Assembly: GCA_947258735.1 (NCBI GenBank)
Contig: CAMYJJ010000054.1
Coordinates: 1-13,234 of the forward strand
DNA length: 13,234 bases
Direction of reading: 5' to 3'
DNA from: Thermodesulfovibrionia bacterium
Lineage (GTDB): Bacteria > Nitrospirota > Thermodesulfovibrionia > UBA6902
Both the position numbers and the translations under genes were made by a program. Shown here in pieces: positions 1 to 6,597 of the stretch (positions are counted from its first letter, which is position 1; each line of letters opens with the position of its first letter). Under the pieces are notes generated by a model. It searched no databases. It worked only from the letters and a program-made list of their open reading frames with translations, and was not told where the DNA came from.

Positions 1-257
1 TGGATGTCTTTTGAACTGGTGAGAATCCCCGAGAGGTCTGCCCTGTCCAGTTTTAATTTGTTGAAAATAACTTCGAGTGTTTCCCGGGGCTGGACAGCGC
101 CGGTTAAGGTGACGCTGCTTTTAACGATATCAGAAACAGGATGTTGGACAGCAACTGTACCCGCAGGTTTGCGACGTTCAACCGACTTGGTACTGAAATC
201 AACCGGCATGAAAATCATGAGAGAGACGGCAGCTATGCTTAACAGGATCTGGTTCAT
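1..257 (-). CDS. Membrane-anchored protein, N-terminal part, possibly M23-type peptidase (runs off left edge)
   Basis: An open minus-strand frame of 85 codons starts at the ATG at 257-255 and continues off the window. The start codon overlaps the stop of the upstream gene (ATGA, 254-257), which suggests translational coupling. The first ~17 residues (MNQILLSIAAVSLMIFMPV) form a short hydrophobic signal or anchor segment. A region with the pattern TLTGAVQPRETLEVIFNKLK then LSGILTSSKDI follows at about residues 51-85. This resembles the domain that precedes the catalytic part of many M23 (LytM) cell-wall peptidases, where a 'GDTL..IL' element is usual. The catalytic HxxxD and HxH motifs would lie outside the window, so the function is a guess. 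The frame itself is well supported by the coupling and the absence of stops. Confidence 0.6.
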   Translation of the reverse strand, partial: MNQILLSIAAVSLMIFMPVDFSTKSVERRKPAGTVAVQHPVSDIVKSSVTLTGAVQPRETLEVIFNKLKLDRADLSGILTSSKDI

Positions 258-706
258 GTTGATTGCCGGGGCTGCTTTTTAGCTGTGCTTTTCTTTTTTG
301 CAGTTTTTTTTGTCGTACTTTTCTTGACTGATTTCTTTGTAACGGTTGTTTTCTTTTTTGCTGCAGTTTTTTTTGTGCTTTTCTTGACTGTGTTTACAGG
401 TTCATTTGATTCAAGCACATCGATCTGATTTTCCAGTTTATTAATCCTGGCAATGATCGACTTAACCTTTGGATTTCCTAAAGGATTTTTTGACTTCTTT
501 GATATGAGGTCGTATATTTCCCCTCCCAGTTTTGCAAAATCCTCCTGGACTTTCATGTTAAAGTTAAATACTTTGTATTTCTTCTTGCTGTCGCCTGCAA
601 ATTTTTCCAGCGTTTCAGTGACCACTGAGCTGCCTTCCTTGAAAATGTCCAGCCCTTCCTGAAGGTTCTTTTTTAAGTCGTCCTGAATTTTTTCCCAAAA
701 GCTCAT
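254..706 (-). CDS. Small coiled-coil protein with histone H1/AlgP-like lysine-rich tail
   Basis: A 150-residue protein. The start is an ATG at 706-704, preceded by a good ribosome site (GGGAGG, 4 nt upstream). Residues 1-100 are charged and helical (MSFWEKIQDDLKKNLQEGLD...), with an 'LGGEIYDLISKKSKNPL' segment and a leucine-rich helix near 85-99 that could coil. Residues ~107-150 are almost only K, T, S and A in KKSTKKTAAKKK-type repeats, like the tails of histone H1-like proteins and AlgP. Such tails bind nucleic acid or other polyanions. The N-terminal part recalls small conserved proteins of uncertain function in Nitrospirota and Deltaproteobacteria, sometimes annotated as phasin-like; I cannot assign a function. 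The gene is the first of a coupled pair with the membrane protein downstream. The low-complexity tail is encoded by T-rich tracts (plus strand) that could be prone to slippage. Confidence 0.75.
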   Translation of the reverse strand: MSFWEKIQDDLKKNLQEGLDIFKEGSSVVTETLEKFAGDSKKKYKVFNFNMKVQEDFAKLGGEIYDLISKKSKNPLGNPKVKSIIARINKLENQIDVLESNEPVNTVKKSTKKTAAKKKTTVTKKSVKKSTTKKTAKKKSTAKKQPRQST

Positions 707-753
707 GCGCCCTCCCGTAACATATTTTAGGTTATTAACATATACCCTTATGT

Positions 754-759
754 ATTATA
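754..759 (-). promoter_or_regulatory. Candidate -10 box (TATAAT) for the H1-tail gene
   Basis: On the minus strand the sequence reads TATAAT, a perfect sigma-70 -10 hexamer, 48 nt before the start codon at 706. No good -35 hexamer is visible 16-18 nt upstream. That would fit a promoter depending on an activator at the palindrome at 781-798. The predicted start of transcription is near 747. Inferred from sequence only. Confidence 0.4.
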
Positions 760-780
760 CGTATACACAGAAGATATTTT

Positions 781-798
781 ATGTGTTCCTGATCACAT
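781..798. promoter_or_regulatory. CRP/FNR-family-like palindrome
   Basis: ATGTGTTCCTGATCACAT has the form TGTGN-N6-TCACA, one base from the classical CRP consensus. Its centre (789.5) lies about 42 bp upstream of the start point predicted from the TATAAT box at 754-759. This is the class II activator position that overlaps and replaces a -35 element. Which CRP/FNR-family protein would bind is unknown. The site lies between the gpgS stop and the H1-tail gene. Confidence 0.4.
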
Positions 799-812
799 AC
801 ATTAGTATTTGG

Positions 813-2021
813 TTACTTATTATCTTCTTCCACGGCATATTTTACCATTTCCATTATCTTCGGCAATGCTGATGAAACACGGTCCCAGCTTGATATTAAC
901 GGTACCCCAAGCGGGTCTTTCATTATGATCTCAGATGCCTCTTTTATTCCCTGAGTGAAAGTTTCCACGGCCAGGCTCTCTTCATGCCTGTCGAATATAA
1001 GACCGTTTACCGCTGCATCATCTTCATAGTGTTTAAGCATGTCCTGGGCTGTTTTCACATAGGTCGCAATAAGAGACCTGAAAAGTCCGCTTGAAAAGAC
1101 CAGTCCTTCTGATGCAAGAGTCCTGAATATGGATTTACTGATATCTATGCACATTTTCAGAAGTCCTGTTGACATGTCGTCAGGAGAAAGTTTCTGGTGT
1201 TTATGCTCGTAGTTGTCAGCTATATCTATTTGACATACCCGTCTGACTGAACAGTTCCTGTATACCTCTGCAAGTATACCGACTTCCAGTCCCCAGTCAC
1301 CCGGGATCTTGTTGACACGGGCTATATCAACATCCATGGAGAATTCTCCGGCAAGCGGATATCTGAAGCTGTCAAGGAATTCAAGAAGCGGGATATGTCC
1401 GTGTATCTTTATCAGTGACCTCAGAAGGGGGGTGACCAGTAGTCTTGAGACCCTTCCATGCATCTTATCAGTCACCCTGCTGTAATATCCTTTGCAGAAC
1501 TCATATTTAAGATTAGGATTTGCGGTGGGATAGCAGAGCCGTGCCAGCATGCGGCGGTCATAGGTGAGGATATCACAATCATGAAGCGCTATAACGCTGA
1601 TATTTTTTTGAGCAATAAGATAGCCATATGCCATCCATGCAGACTGACCTTTGCCGGTATCACCAAGCTGAAGACCGGCATCCTCAATGGTTTTATATAC
1701 TTCACTTACCCTGTCTCCATTGTTCCAGATAATACGGGTAGTCTGGGGCAGGACAGAGAAATATGTTCTTGCATGTTCAAACTCGTCTCTGCTGCATGGA
1801 CCAAGGGTGACAATTATTTCTTTTAAGTAATTGACTTTCTTAAGCTGGTTGACTATTCCTGCAAGTGCATCAGCTTTTAATTCAGAATACAGTGAGGGTA
1901 AAACAAGGGCTATAGGCCGCTCCTGTGCATACCAGGAAAGCTCAGCTTCGATTTTCTCAAGCTCGGTTGTGCCCAGTTTGTGAAATGTCGCTATTACACC
2001 AGTTTGATGAAAATCTGCCAT
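813..2021 (-). CDS. gpgS: Glucosyl-3-phosphoglycerate synthase (GT81 family)
   Basis: Transfers glucose from an NDP-glucose donor to 3-phosphoglycerate, giving glucosyl-3-phosphoglycerate, the first step of glucosylglycerate synthesis in the cytoplasm. At 402 residues it has the family length. Visible features: the opening MADFHQTGVIATFHKLG, typical of the family; the GT-A nucleotide-binding part with GKGQSAW at ~123-129; the metal-binding DxD as DCD (148-150) in 'IALHDCDI'; the acceptor-side motif YPLAGEFSMD (~221-230); GDWGLEVG (~241-248); and the late histidine region YEHKHQ (~271-276), where mycobacterial GpgS has a metal ligand. No strong Shine-Dalgarno sequence precedes the ATG, but the N-terminus matches the family. 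It is divergent from the glycerate kinase, and the matching phosphatase is at 8793-9617. Some relatives use mannose, so donor specificity is inferred. Confidence 0.88.
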   Translation of the reverse strand: MADFHQTGVIATFHKLGTTELEKIEAELSWYAQERPIALVLPSLYSELKADALAGIVNQLKKVNYLKEIIVTLGPCSRDEFEHARTYFSVLPQTTRIIWNNGDRVSEVYKTIEDAGLQLGDTGKGQSAWMAYGYLIAQKNISVIALHDCDILTYDRRMLARLCYPTANPNLKYEFCKGYYSRVTDKMHGRVSRLLVTPLLRSLIKIHGHIPLLEFLDSFRYPLAGEFSMDVDIARVNKIPGDWGLEVGILAEVYRNCSVRRVCQIDIADNYEHKHQKLSPDDMSTGLLKMCIDISKSIFRTLASEGLVFSSGLFRSLIATYVKTAQDMLKHYEDDAAVNGLIFDRHEESLAVETFTQGIKEASEIIMKDPLGVPLISSWDRVSSALPKIMEMVKYAVEEDNK

Positions 2022-2091
2022 AATTTTATTGCTTTTATTTATTGGCCCTGCATGGACCGCATGTATATTACGACAAAAAAATATATAAAAT

Positions 2092-2122
2092 TAAGTAAGA
2101 TAAGTATAAATGCTCTTACTTA
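2092..2122. promoter_or_regulatory. Inverted repeat in the divergent gpgS/glycerate kinase promoter region
   Basis: TAAGTAAGA (2092-2100) and TCTTACTTA (2114-2122) are perfect 9-bp inverted arms separated by 13 bp. They lie in the 123-bp gap between two divergent genes, 22 bp before the glycerate kinase start. It could be an operator serving both genes or a 5' hairpin in the kinase mRNA. The rest of this AT-rich gap shows nothing firmer. Confidence 0.35.
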
Positions 2123-2144
2123 TTAGGTCAAGAATAATAGTACG

Positions 2145-3515
2145 ATGAATAACAGGAGAATTGCCAATTATATATTCCGGCGCGCCCTTGCTGCGGTAGA
2201 TCCCGGCGTCATTGTCAAGGAATGTGCAAAAGAGATGAGTTCCAGCCTGAAGCAGGAACATGTCAGTGACATTATCGTAATTGGTTTCGGGAAGGCAGCA
2301 TATCAGATGGCTGTTGCCATAGAAGAGGCATTTGATGTTGATGTGATCGCGGCTGGTATCATTGTTACAAAGTATGGGCATATTGTAAGTCAGGAGTCAG
2401 GGGTCAGGGGTCAGGGGTCAGATGTAAAAACGCAGGGTACGGAACACAGAACACAGAACACAGACTTGAAAAAAATAAAAGTGTTTGAGGCTGCTCATCC
2501 GATCCCGGATGAGAATGGGATCAGGGCAACTGAACAGATTATTGATCTTGTAAGGGACGCTGGAAAAGATACGCTTGTACTGTGCCTCATATCAGGAGGG
2601 GGATCAGCGCTCCTTGTTTCCCCGATAGAGGGAGTAAGCCTGGGCGAAAAACAGCTGATCACAGACCTGCTGCTCAGGGCAGGCGCTGATATTGAAGAAT
2701 TGAATGCGGTACGCAAGCATATTTCCAGAGTTAAAGGGGGAAGACTTGCGGAGATAGCATATCCTGCAAAAATAAAAAGCATAATAATTTCTGATGTGAT
2801 TGGAGATAAACTTGATGTGATCGCTTCCGGTCCCACATCTGTTGACCCATCAACGTTTAGTGATGCACTGCATGTTATTGAGAAGTTCAATCTTGTTGAG
2901 AAAACACCGGAGAGTATACTGCAAGTTCTTAACTGTGGCATTTCCGGCAGCATACCTGATACCCCGAAACCTGACAATCACATATTTGATTCTGTACAGA
3001 ATATCATTGCAGGAAGCAATCAGAAGGCTATTGATGCAGCAGCAGAAGGGGCCCGCCATGCAGGACTTGAAGCAAAGGTGCTGTCTTCTGATCTGACAGG
3101 AGAGGCGAGGGACACTGCAGGATGGCTGGCTGATAGAGCAAAAGAAACGTTGACAGAAAAGAAGGATGAAAAGGTGTGTCTGATTTCAGGTGGGGAAACA
3201 GTCGTGACAGTTAAAGGACCGGGCAAGGGCGGCAGAAATATGGAACTTGCGCTCAGCTTTGCCATGCAGATTGAGGGCATGGAAGGCATTACCCTGCTTT
3301 CTGCCGGTACAGACGGAACAGACGGACCAACTGATGCAGCAGGGGCAATTGTTGACGGAAACACGATCATAAAGGCAAGGCAACTGGGCCTTGATCCGGC
3401 AGACTATTTGAATAACAATGATTCATATAATTTCTTTAAGAAAATTGATTCATTGATAATTACAGGGCCAACAGGAACCAATGTCATGGACCTGCAGATA
3501 ATTTTGATAACGTAA
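2145..3515 (+). CDS. Glycerate kinase, MOFRL (GckA/TtuD) type
   Basis: Phosphorylates D-glycerate with ATP; most members of this class are glycerate 2-kinases giving 2-phosphoglycerate. The protein has 456 residues. Visible motifs: GFGKAA (47-52) with the likely catalytic Lys50; EAAHPIPDENG (~115-125); SGGGSALL (150-157); NAVRKHISRVKGGRLA (187-202); SDVIGDKLDVIASGPT (216-231); and in the C-terminal MOFRL domain SGGETVVTVKGPGKGGRNMEL (~348-368) and SAGTDGTDGPTDAAGA. The start fits the usual family N-terminus (IFRRALAAVDP), although the ribosome site is weak. Residues ~82-109 are an extra low-complexity insertion between TKYGHI and KIKVFEAAHP, encoded by heptanucleotide repeats. The frame stays open through it. 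Next to gpgS, it may recover glycerate released from glucosylglycerate (inference). Confidence 0.9.
   Translation: MNNRRIANYIFRRALAAVDPGVIVKECAKEMSSSLKQEHVSDIIVIGFGKAAYQMAVAIEEAFDVDVIAAGIIVTKYGHIVSQESGVRGQGSDVKTQGTEHRTQNTDLKKIKVFEAAHPIPDENGIRATEQIIDLVRDAGKDTLVLCLISGGGSALLVSPIEGVSLGEKQLITDLLLRAGADIEELNAVRKHISRVKGGRLAEIAYPAKIKSIIISDVIGDKLDVIASGPTSVDPSTFSDALHVIEKFNLVEKTPESILQVLNCGISGSIPDTPKPDNHIFDSVQNIIAGSNQKAIDAAAEGARHAGLEAKVLSSDLTGEARDTAGWLADRAKETLTEKKDEKVCLISGGETVVTVKGPGKGGRNMELALSFAMQIEGMEGITLLSAGTDGTDGPTDAAGAIVDGNTIIKARQLGLDPADYLNNNDSYNFFKKIDSLIITGPTGTNVMDLQIILIT
2389..2423 (+). repeat. Heptanucleotide tandem repeat (GTCAGGR x5) inside the glycerate kinase gene
   Basis: Five consecutive 7-mers: GTCAGGA, GTCAGGG, GTCAGGG, GTCAGGG, GTCAGAT. 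It encodes part of the residue ~82-109 insertion absent from the normal family layout. Since 7 is not a multiple of 3, gain or loss of one unit would break the frame. Confidence 0.85.
2442..2462 (+). repeat. Second heptanucleotide repeat (GAACACA x3) in the same insertion
   Basis: Three perfect copies of GAACACA, 18 bp after the GTCAGGR array and within the same extra segment of the glycerate kinase. Three 7-mers equal 21 bp, so this block alone is frame-neutral. Confidence 0.85.
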
Positions 3516-3633
3516 TTCCTTTATAACGATGAATCAACAAAAACGTTTTTAGAAAGTGTAAAAACTTTTCCTGATTTCCTCAGTGTAGCAAAGACGAGGG
3601 ATGTCATCCTCTTCTGGACCCGGCTTCTTTTGT
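3516..3633. other. Convergent intergenic DNA after glycerate kinase
   Basis: This is the start of the 291-bp gap between the convergent glycerate kinase and MCP genes. It holds a 12-bp palindrome AAAAACGTTTTT shortly after the stop and an AAAGT/ACTTT mini-hairpin, possibly a weak terminator. No ORF is credible. The rest of the gap is the dispersed repeat at 3634-3711 and an AT-rich stretch to 3806 without clear signals. Confidence 0.4.
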
Positions 3634-3711
3634 GTCATTCCCTCAGTTTTAAGCTGGAATATCTCGATTTGTGAGTTTTTGGATTCCCGCTCAAAGGGTC
3701 GAAGGAATGAC
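3634..3711. repeat. Dispersed palindromic repeat, copy 1 (GTCATTCC ... GGAATGAC)
   Basis: Terminal inverted arms GTCATTCC (3634-3641) and GGAATGAC (3704-3711) enclose a degenerate interior with GGATTCCCGCT near 3681. A second copy in the same orientation is at 8614-8717; both begin TTGTGTCATTCCC (with one extra T here) and contain TTGGATTCCCGC or CTGGATTCCCGC. This is a non-coding MITE/REP-like element with no transposase nearby. Confidence 0.75.
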
Positions 3712-3806
3712 GAATACTTTATTAATATAATGAAGTCAACATAATTGTTTATATCTGTGGTCAGAATGGTTGGGATGTATTTCTGGTAGTTATTTGACGA
3801 GGATGA

Positions 3807-5420
3807 TCAGACCATTAAACTGTCTTCAGCGGTTACTTCGGATTTTGACGCATGGCTTCTCAATATAAAACCATTGACCATTTTTTCCAGCTCAGATGAA
3901 AGAATATTCAGGCGCTTTGCAGCTTCTGATGACTGTTTGGCGTTATCTGCAGTCTGTATAGTCAGATTTGCTACTGCATCAACATTAGACGCTATGGTGG
4001 TGCCTGTTTCTGACTGTTGTTCCGCTGCGACTGCTATATGCTGGATCATATCGTTTACACTTCCCATGGATTCGGTTATTTTGTGAAGGGCATCGCTTGC
4101 TTCATTTGCATGCTCCAGACCGGTTTGTACTTCATCACTCCATCCGTGCAGAGATTCAATAGTCTTCTTTGTGTTGTTCTGAATGCCGTCTATCATGTCC
4201 CTTATCTCGCTTGTAGATGATGATGTCCGTTCTGCAAGTTTTCTCACTTCATCTGCAACAACAGCAAATCCCCGTCCCTGCTCTCCTGCCCGGGCTGCCT
4301 CGATTGCTGCATTCAGGGCAAGCAGGTTAGTCTGGCCTGCTATATCGTCAATGACTTTGATGATCTCTCCGATCTGCTCAGAGTCTTTTCCCAATGCTGC
4401 GATAGACTCGGAAGAGTCCTTTGTTGAGGCTGCTATTATGTTCATGCTATTGACTGTATTCGCGACGACAGAGGCGCTCTGGGAGGTAAATTCATTAGCT
4501 TCGCTGGCTGACCTGGATGCAGTTGAGGAATTCTGTGCAACATCTAAAAAAGACGCATTCATCTCTTCGATAGATGAGGCTGACTGGGTTGTCTGTTCCG
4601 ACTGTTCATCAGCATTCTTTGCTATCATCATTGCGGTCTCAGACAGGTGTTCGGCACTTTCATTCAATGTTTTCGTAACATTTATAACACTGGCGATCAT
4701 CTCACTCAGGTTATCAGTCGCTTTGTTCAGCAGAGAGGCAACCGTACCGAACTCATCTTTTCTTGAATCATTCATGGAAACACTGAGATCTCCTTTGCTT
4801 AAGCCCTGGGCCAGAAGTGTAAGGTCTTTAATGGGAGAATTAATTGAACGGTTAAGTCCAATAAGTACTGCGAAAATAATAATTAAAATTATGCCTGCTA
4901 CAGCTGAAACAAGTAATTTCGTATTCCTTGCTGTTGCCTTTGATATCTTCTGAGAGCTGAGTGCAATTGCTTCTGCTTCTTTTAATAATTTTTTTGCCTC
5001 TGCAGTCAACTTGCCATACTGCATCATGGCATTATCGTCTTCAACACTGATCCAGGGATTGTCCTTCATAAAGGCCTTTGCTCCGTCTCTGACAAGTATC
5101 CATTGAGGGCCTACTTTTTCCACCAGGTCTTTTTTCAGGACAGGGTCCTTCATGATGGAGACTAATGTATTAAATGTTTGGTCGAAACCGTCAAGGTGTT
5201 CATTTGTCAGTTCAATTGATATTGGTTCTCCCTCATCAATAATAAATTCATTTATCCCTCTGAAGACACCCTGCAGATGCATATTGGCATTCTTCAGTAA
5301 ATATGAATCTGTATTTTTTGAAACAACTGAATTGCTGCCAACCCAGTTGGCCACTCCTAATGCAAGAATCAGGGAAAGTAAGGTTATTGATGACAGCTTT
5401 ATTCTGTTCTTTATCGTCAT
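3807..5420 (-). CDS. Methyl-accepting chemotaxis protein with periplasmic sensor domain (MCP1)
   Basis: A transmembrane chemoreceptor that controls a CheA-CheW complex. I chose the ATG at 5420 (537 residues). The reading frame extends six codons further to a TTG at 5438, but AGAGGG sits just before the ATG and the usual MCP opening [15 protein letters not shown] follows. Domains: TM1 ~11-29; a ~140-residue mostly helical periplasmic region (~30-167), probably a four-helix bundle; TM2 ~168-190; HAMP ~191-245 ([21 protein letters not shown]); then a long cytoplasmic coiled coil with the canonical hairpin tip [20 protein letters not shown] (359-378) and [18 protein letters not shown]. No C-terminal NWETF-like CheR/CheB tether is present. 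It lies 63 bp downstream of the rhodanese-like gene, in the same direction, with a hairpin between. The ligand is unknown. Confidence 0.92.
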   Translation of the reverse strand: MTIKNRIKLSSITLLSLILALGVANWVGSNSVVSKNTDSYLLKNANMHLQGVFRGINEFIIDEGEPISIELTNEHLDGFDQTFNTLVSIMKDPVLKKDLVEKVGPQWILVRDGAKAFMKDNPWISVEDDNAMMQYGKLTAEAKKLLKEAEAIALSSQKISKATARNTKLLVSAVAGIILIIIFAVLIGLNRSINSPIKDLTLLAQGLSKGDLSVSMNDSRKDEFGTVASLLNKATDNLSEMIASVINVTKTLNESAEHLSETAMMIAKNADEQSEQTTQSASSIEEMNASFLDVAQNSSTASRSASEANEFTSQSASVVANTVNSMNIIAASTKDSSESIAALGKDSEQIGEIIKVIDDIAGQTNLLALNAAIEAARAGEQGRGFAVVADEVRKLAERTSSSTSEIRDMIDGIQNNTKKTIESLHGWSDEVQTGLEHANEASDALHKITESMGSVNDMIQHIAVAAEQQSETGTTIASNVDAVANLTIQTADNAKQSSEAAKRLNILSSELEKMVNGFILRSHASKSEVTAEDSLMV

Positions 5421-5446
5421 TGACCCTCTCTTAAACAAATGAAATT

Positions 5447-5474
5447 ATCAGGGGAGAGCCGTCTCCCCCCTGAT
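5447..5474 (-). terminator. Intercistronic hairpin between the rhodanese-like gene and MCP1
   Basis: A strong GC-rich stem: ATCA and GGGGAGA pair with TCTCCCC and TGAT around a 4-nt GCCG loop, with a CC bulge. On the minus strand it is followed by an interrupted T-rich stretch (AATTTCATTTGTTT), so it is at best a leaky terminator or an mRNA-stabilising hairpin. It would lower MCP1 expression relative to the secreted protein encoded upstream. Confidence 0.55.
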
Positions 5475-5483
5475 AGATGATTC

Positions 5484-5933
5484 TTAATGCTCTACGGTGT
5501 AGCCTTTCTCACTCCATGTTGCAAAACCTTCTCTCATCCAGTAGACATTGGTATATCCCATCTCAGCTGCTTTCTTGGAAGCATAATATGACTTCCATCC
5601 ATTTGGTCCGTCGCTGTGAAAGAGAATCTTCTGGCTTTTGTCAGCAGGGAGCTTTGATACATCAAACTTTCCTGTGCGCTCTGCAGGATTACCTTTTTTG
5701 GTCCATTTGTAAGGTACAGATACAGCACCCGGAATATGGCCTTTACCATAGTTAAGGGCCTTTCTCATATCAAATGTCTTGATATTGGAAATCTTCCCCT
5801 TTGCATCAGCTGCGCTGATAATAGTCACGCCAGCTGGTGGATCTGTTGGTGTTGGTACGCTGCCTGCCATTGACATACCTGCCATGGCTATAACTAAAAC
5901 CAAAATGCTTAATGTTACGAATACTTTCTTCAT
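5484..5933 (-). CDS. Secreted rhodanese-like protein lacking the catalytic cysteine
   Basis: A 149-residue protein with an excellent ribosome site (AGGAGG) before the ATG. Residues 1-24 (MKKVFVTLSILVLVIAMAGMSMAG) are a typical Sec signal peptide, so it should be periplasmic. The remainder is one rhodanese domain: TIISAADAKGKI, FDMRKALNYGKGHIPGAVSVPY (usual 'D.R....y..GHIpGA'), and a C-terminal GYTNVYWMREGFATW. Where active relatives read like 'FYCNGPKCWKSY', this protein reads FHSDGPNGWKSY: Ser replaces the active-site Cys and Gly replaces the second Cys. No sulfur transfer by the classic persulfide route is expected, so a binding role is more likely. It is the first gene after a sigma-28-type promoter, with MCP1 downstream. 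Confidence 0.88.
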   Translation of the reverse strand: MKKVFVTLSILVLVIAMAGMSMAGSVPTPTDPPAGVTIISAADAKGKISNIKTFDMRKALNYGKGHIPGAVSVPYKWTKKGNPAERTGKFDVSKLPADKSQKILFHSDGPNGWKSYYASKKAAEMGYTNVYWMREGFATWSEKGYTVEH

Positions 5934-5991
5934 TACTACCTCCTTGGTTTGGTCAATTGTGTTAATAAAAGTAAAACCGAGTTTTCCCCTC

Positions 5992-6001
5992 TCACCTCCT
6001 T
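5992..6001 (-). promoter_or_regulatory. Orphan perfect Shine-Dalgarno sequence in the 5' UTR
   Basis: On the minus strand it reads AAGGAGGTGA, the complete complement of the 16S rRNA 3' tail. No ATG, GTG or TTG lies 5-10 nt downstream. The real start (5933) has its own AGGAGG about 55 nt further on. It may be a ribosome standby site or the relic of a lost leader or gene start. Confidence 0.5.
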
Positions 6002-6029
6002 TTCTTAAAATTGCTGTTACTCGCTAATC

Positions 6030-6056
6030 TTATCGGACACCTTAAATAAATCTTTA
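6030..6056 (-). promoter_or_regulatory. Sigma-28 (FliA) type promoter for the rhodanese-like/MCP1 operon
   Basis: The minus strand reads TAAA (6056-6053), exactly 15 nt, then TCCGATAA (6037-6030). The sigma-28 consensus is TAAA-N15-GCCGATAA, so 11 of 12 consensus bases match with ideal spacing. Transcription should start near 6023, about 90 nt before the rhodanese-like start codon. This links the secreted protein and MCP1 to the flagellar/chemotaxis regulon. Confidence 0.82.
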
Positions 6057-6207
6057 ATCCCGATATGAGTCCATCCGTTAAAAATAATATCGGAATATTT
6101 TCGTATTACTTGAGGCGTATTTTCTGTTAAGAATCATTATCAGGTGTTATAGCGACGGGACATCATCAGATTTTATAATCTGCAGAGTAGATCAGATAAT
6201 AAAAAAA

Positions 6208-6295
6208 GGATGCTGATCTCTTGAGGGGACATGGCTACATTATGGTGGTCCTCGGTATAAACGAGAAAACCTTAACGCCAAAAAGATCAGCATCC
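6208..6295. repeat. Long hairpin element E1 with GGGGACATGGCT core
   Basis: A perfect 12-bp stem, GGATGCTGATCT (6208-6219) with AGATCAGCATCC (6284-6295), encloses 64 nt. The interior has AGGGGACATGGCT near the 5' side, a small CTCG/CGAG hairpin (6251-6265) and AAAACCTTAA near the 3' side. It shares this order with element E3. On the minus strand the stem is followed by seven T (6207-6201), as in an intrinsic terminator. It could be a REP-type repeat or a structured RNA; I do not recognise the family. Confidence 0.7.
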
Positions 6296-6360
6296 CATGC
6301 TATATTGTGCTTTCTGTCAGTAACGTATATATCGGATTTTTTTTTGTGAACTTAAGCCTA

Positions 6361-6544
6361 CATTATTCATAAATATATGAGTCAGGGAGGAAGACCTTAA
6401 GAATAAGTCTTGAATACGGCACGATTCAGTGAAATACATCCGTACTTTGAAGGTCATTAACAGACATGGTGTAATCTCCTGATGTTCTGCAAGACCGTTG
6501 CAATACTTATTCTTAAGGTCATCTCCCTATAGGTATGAATTATG
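6361..6544. repeat. Large branched inverted-repeat element E2
   Basis: A 184-nt region with an outer 11-bp stem with one mismatch (6361-6371/6534-6544), then GGGAG/CTCCC (6385-6389/6523-6527), then a perfect 16-bp stem (6393-6408/6505-6520). The 96-nt apical part holds a nested hairpin (TACGG 6415-6419 with CCGTA 6440-6444, CAC/GTG inside) and a GCAA/TTGC hairpin (6489-6501). It includes GACATGG (6463-6469), also present in E1 and E3. No ORF is present. Confidence 0.65.
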
Positions 6545-6597
6545 CAAATTAGGTGGTGAGCGGTAAAAGAGATACGGCGACAGTATCAGGGCAAAAA

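Noticed and set aside
4..282. Plus-strand open frame of 92 codons at the left edge
   Set aside because: It is antisense to a minus-strand frame that has translational coupling, a hydrophobic N-terminus and a domain-like pattern; the plus frame looks like no protein family.
2389..2462. CRISPR-like array
   Set aside because: Units are 7-bp head-to-tail with no spacers and lie within an open coding frame.
2495..2977. 160-codon minus-strand frame inside glycerate kinase
   Set aside because: Antisense shadow of conserved kinase motifs; composition not protein-like.
4183..4953. 256-codon plus-strand frame opposite MCP1
   Set aside because: Shadow of the strongly biased MCP coding sequence; low-complexity Ser/Ala-rich translation and no ribosome site. 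The same applies to 7809-8426 opposite MCP2.
5421..5438. TTG start six codons upstream for MCP1
   Set aside because: No ribosome site at a suitable distance before the TTG, while AGAGGG precedes the ATG at 5420 and the MCP family N-terminus begins there.
6361..6544. Integron attC site or insertion-sequence end
   Set aside because: No RYYYAAC/GTTRRRY arm ends, no integrase or transposase frame, and no target duplication visible.
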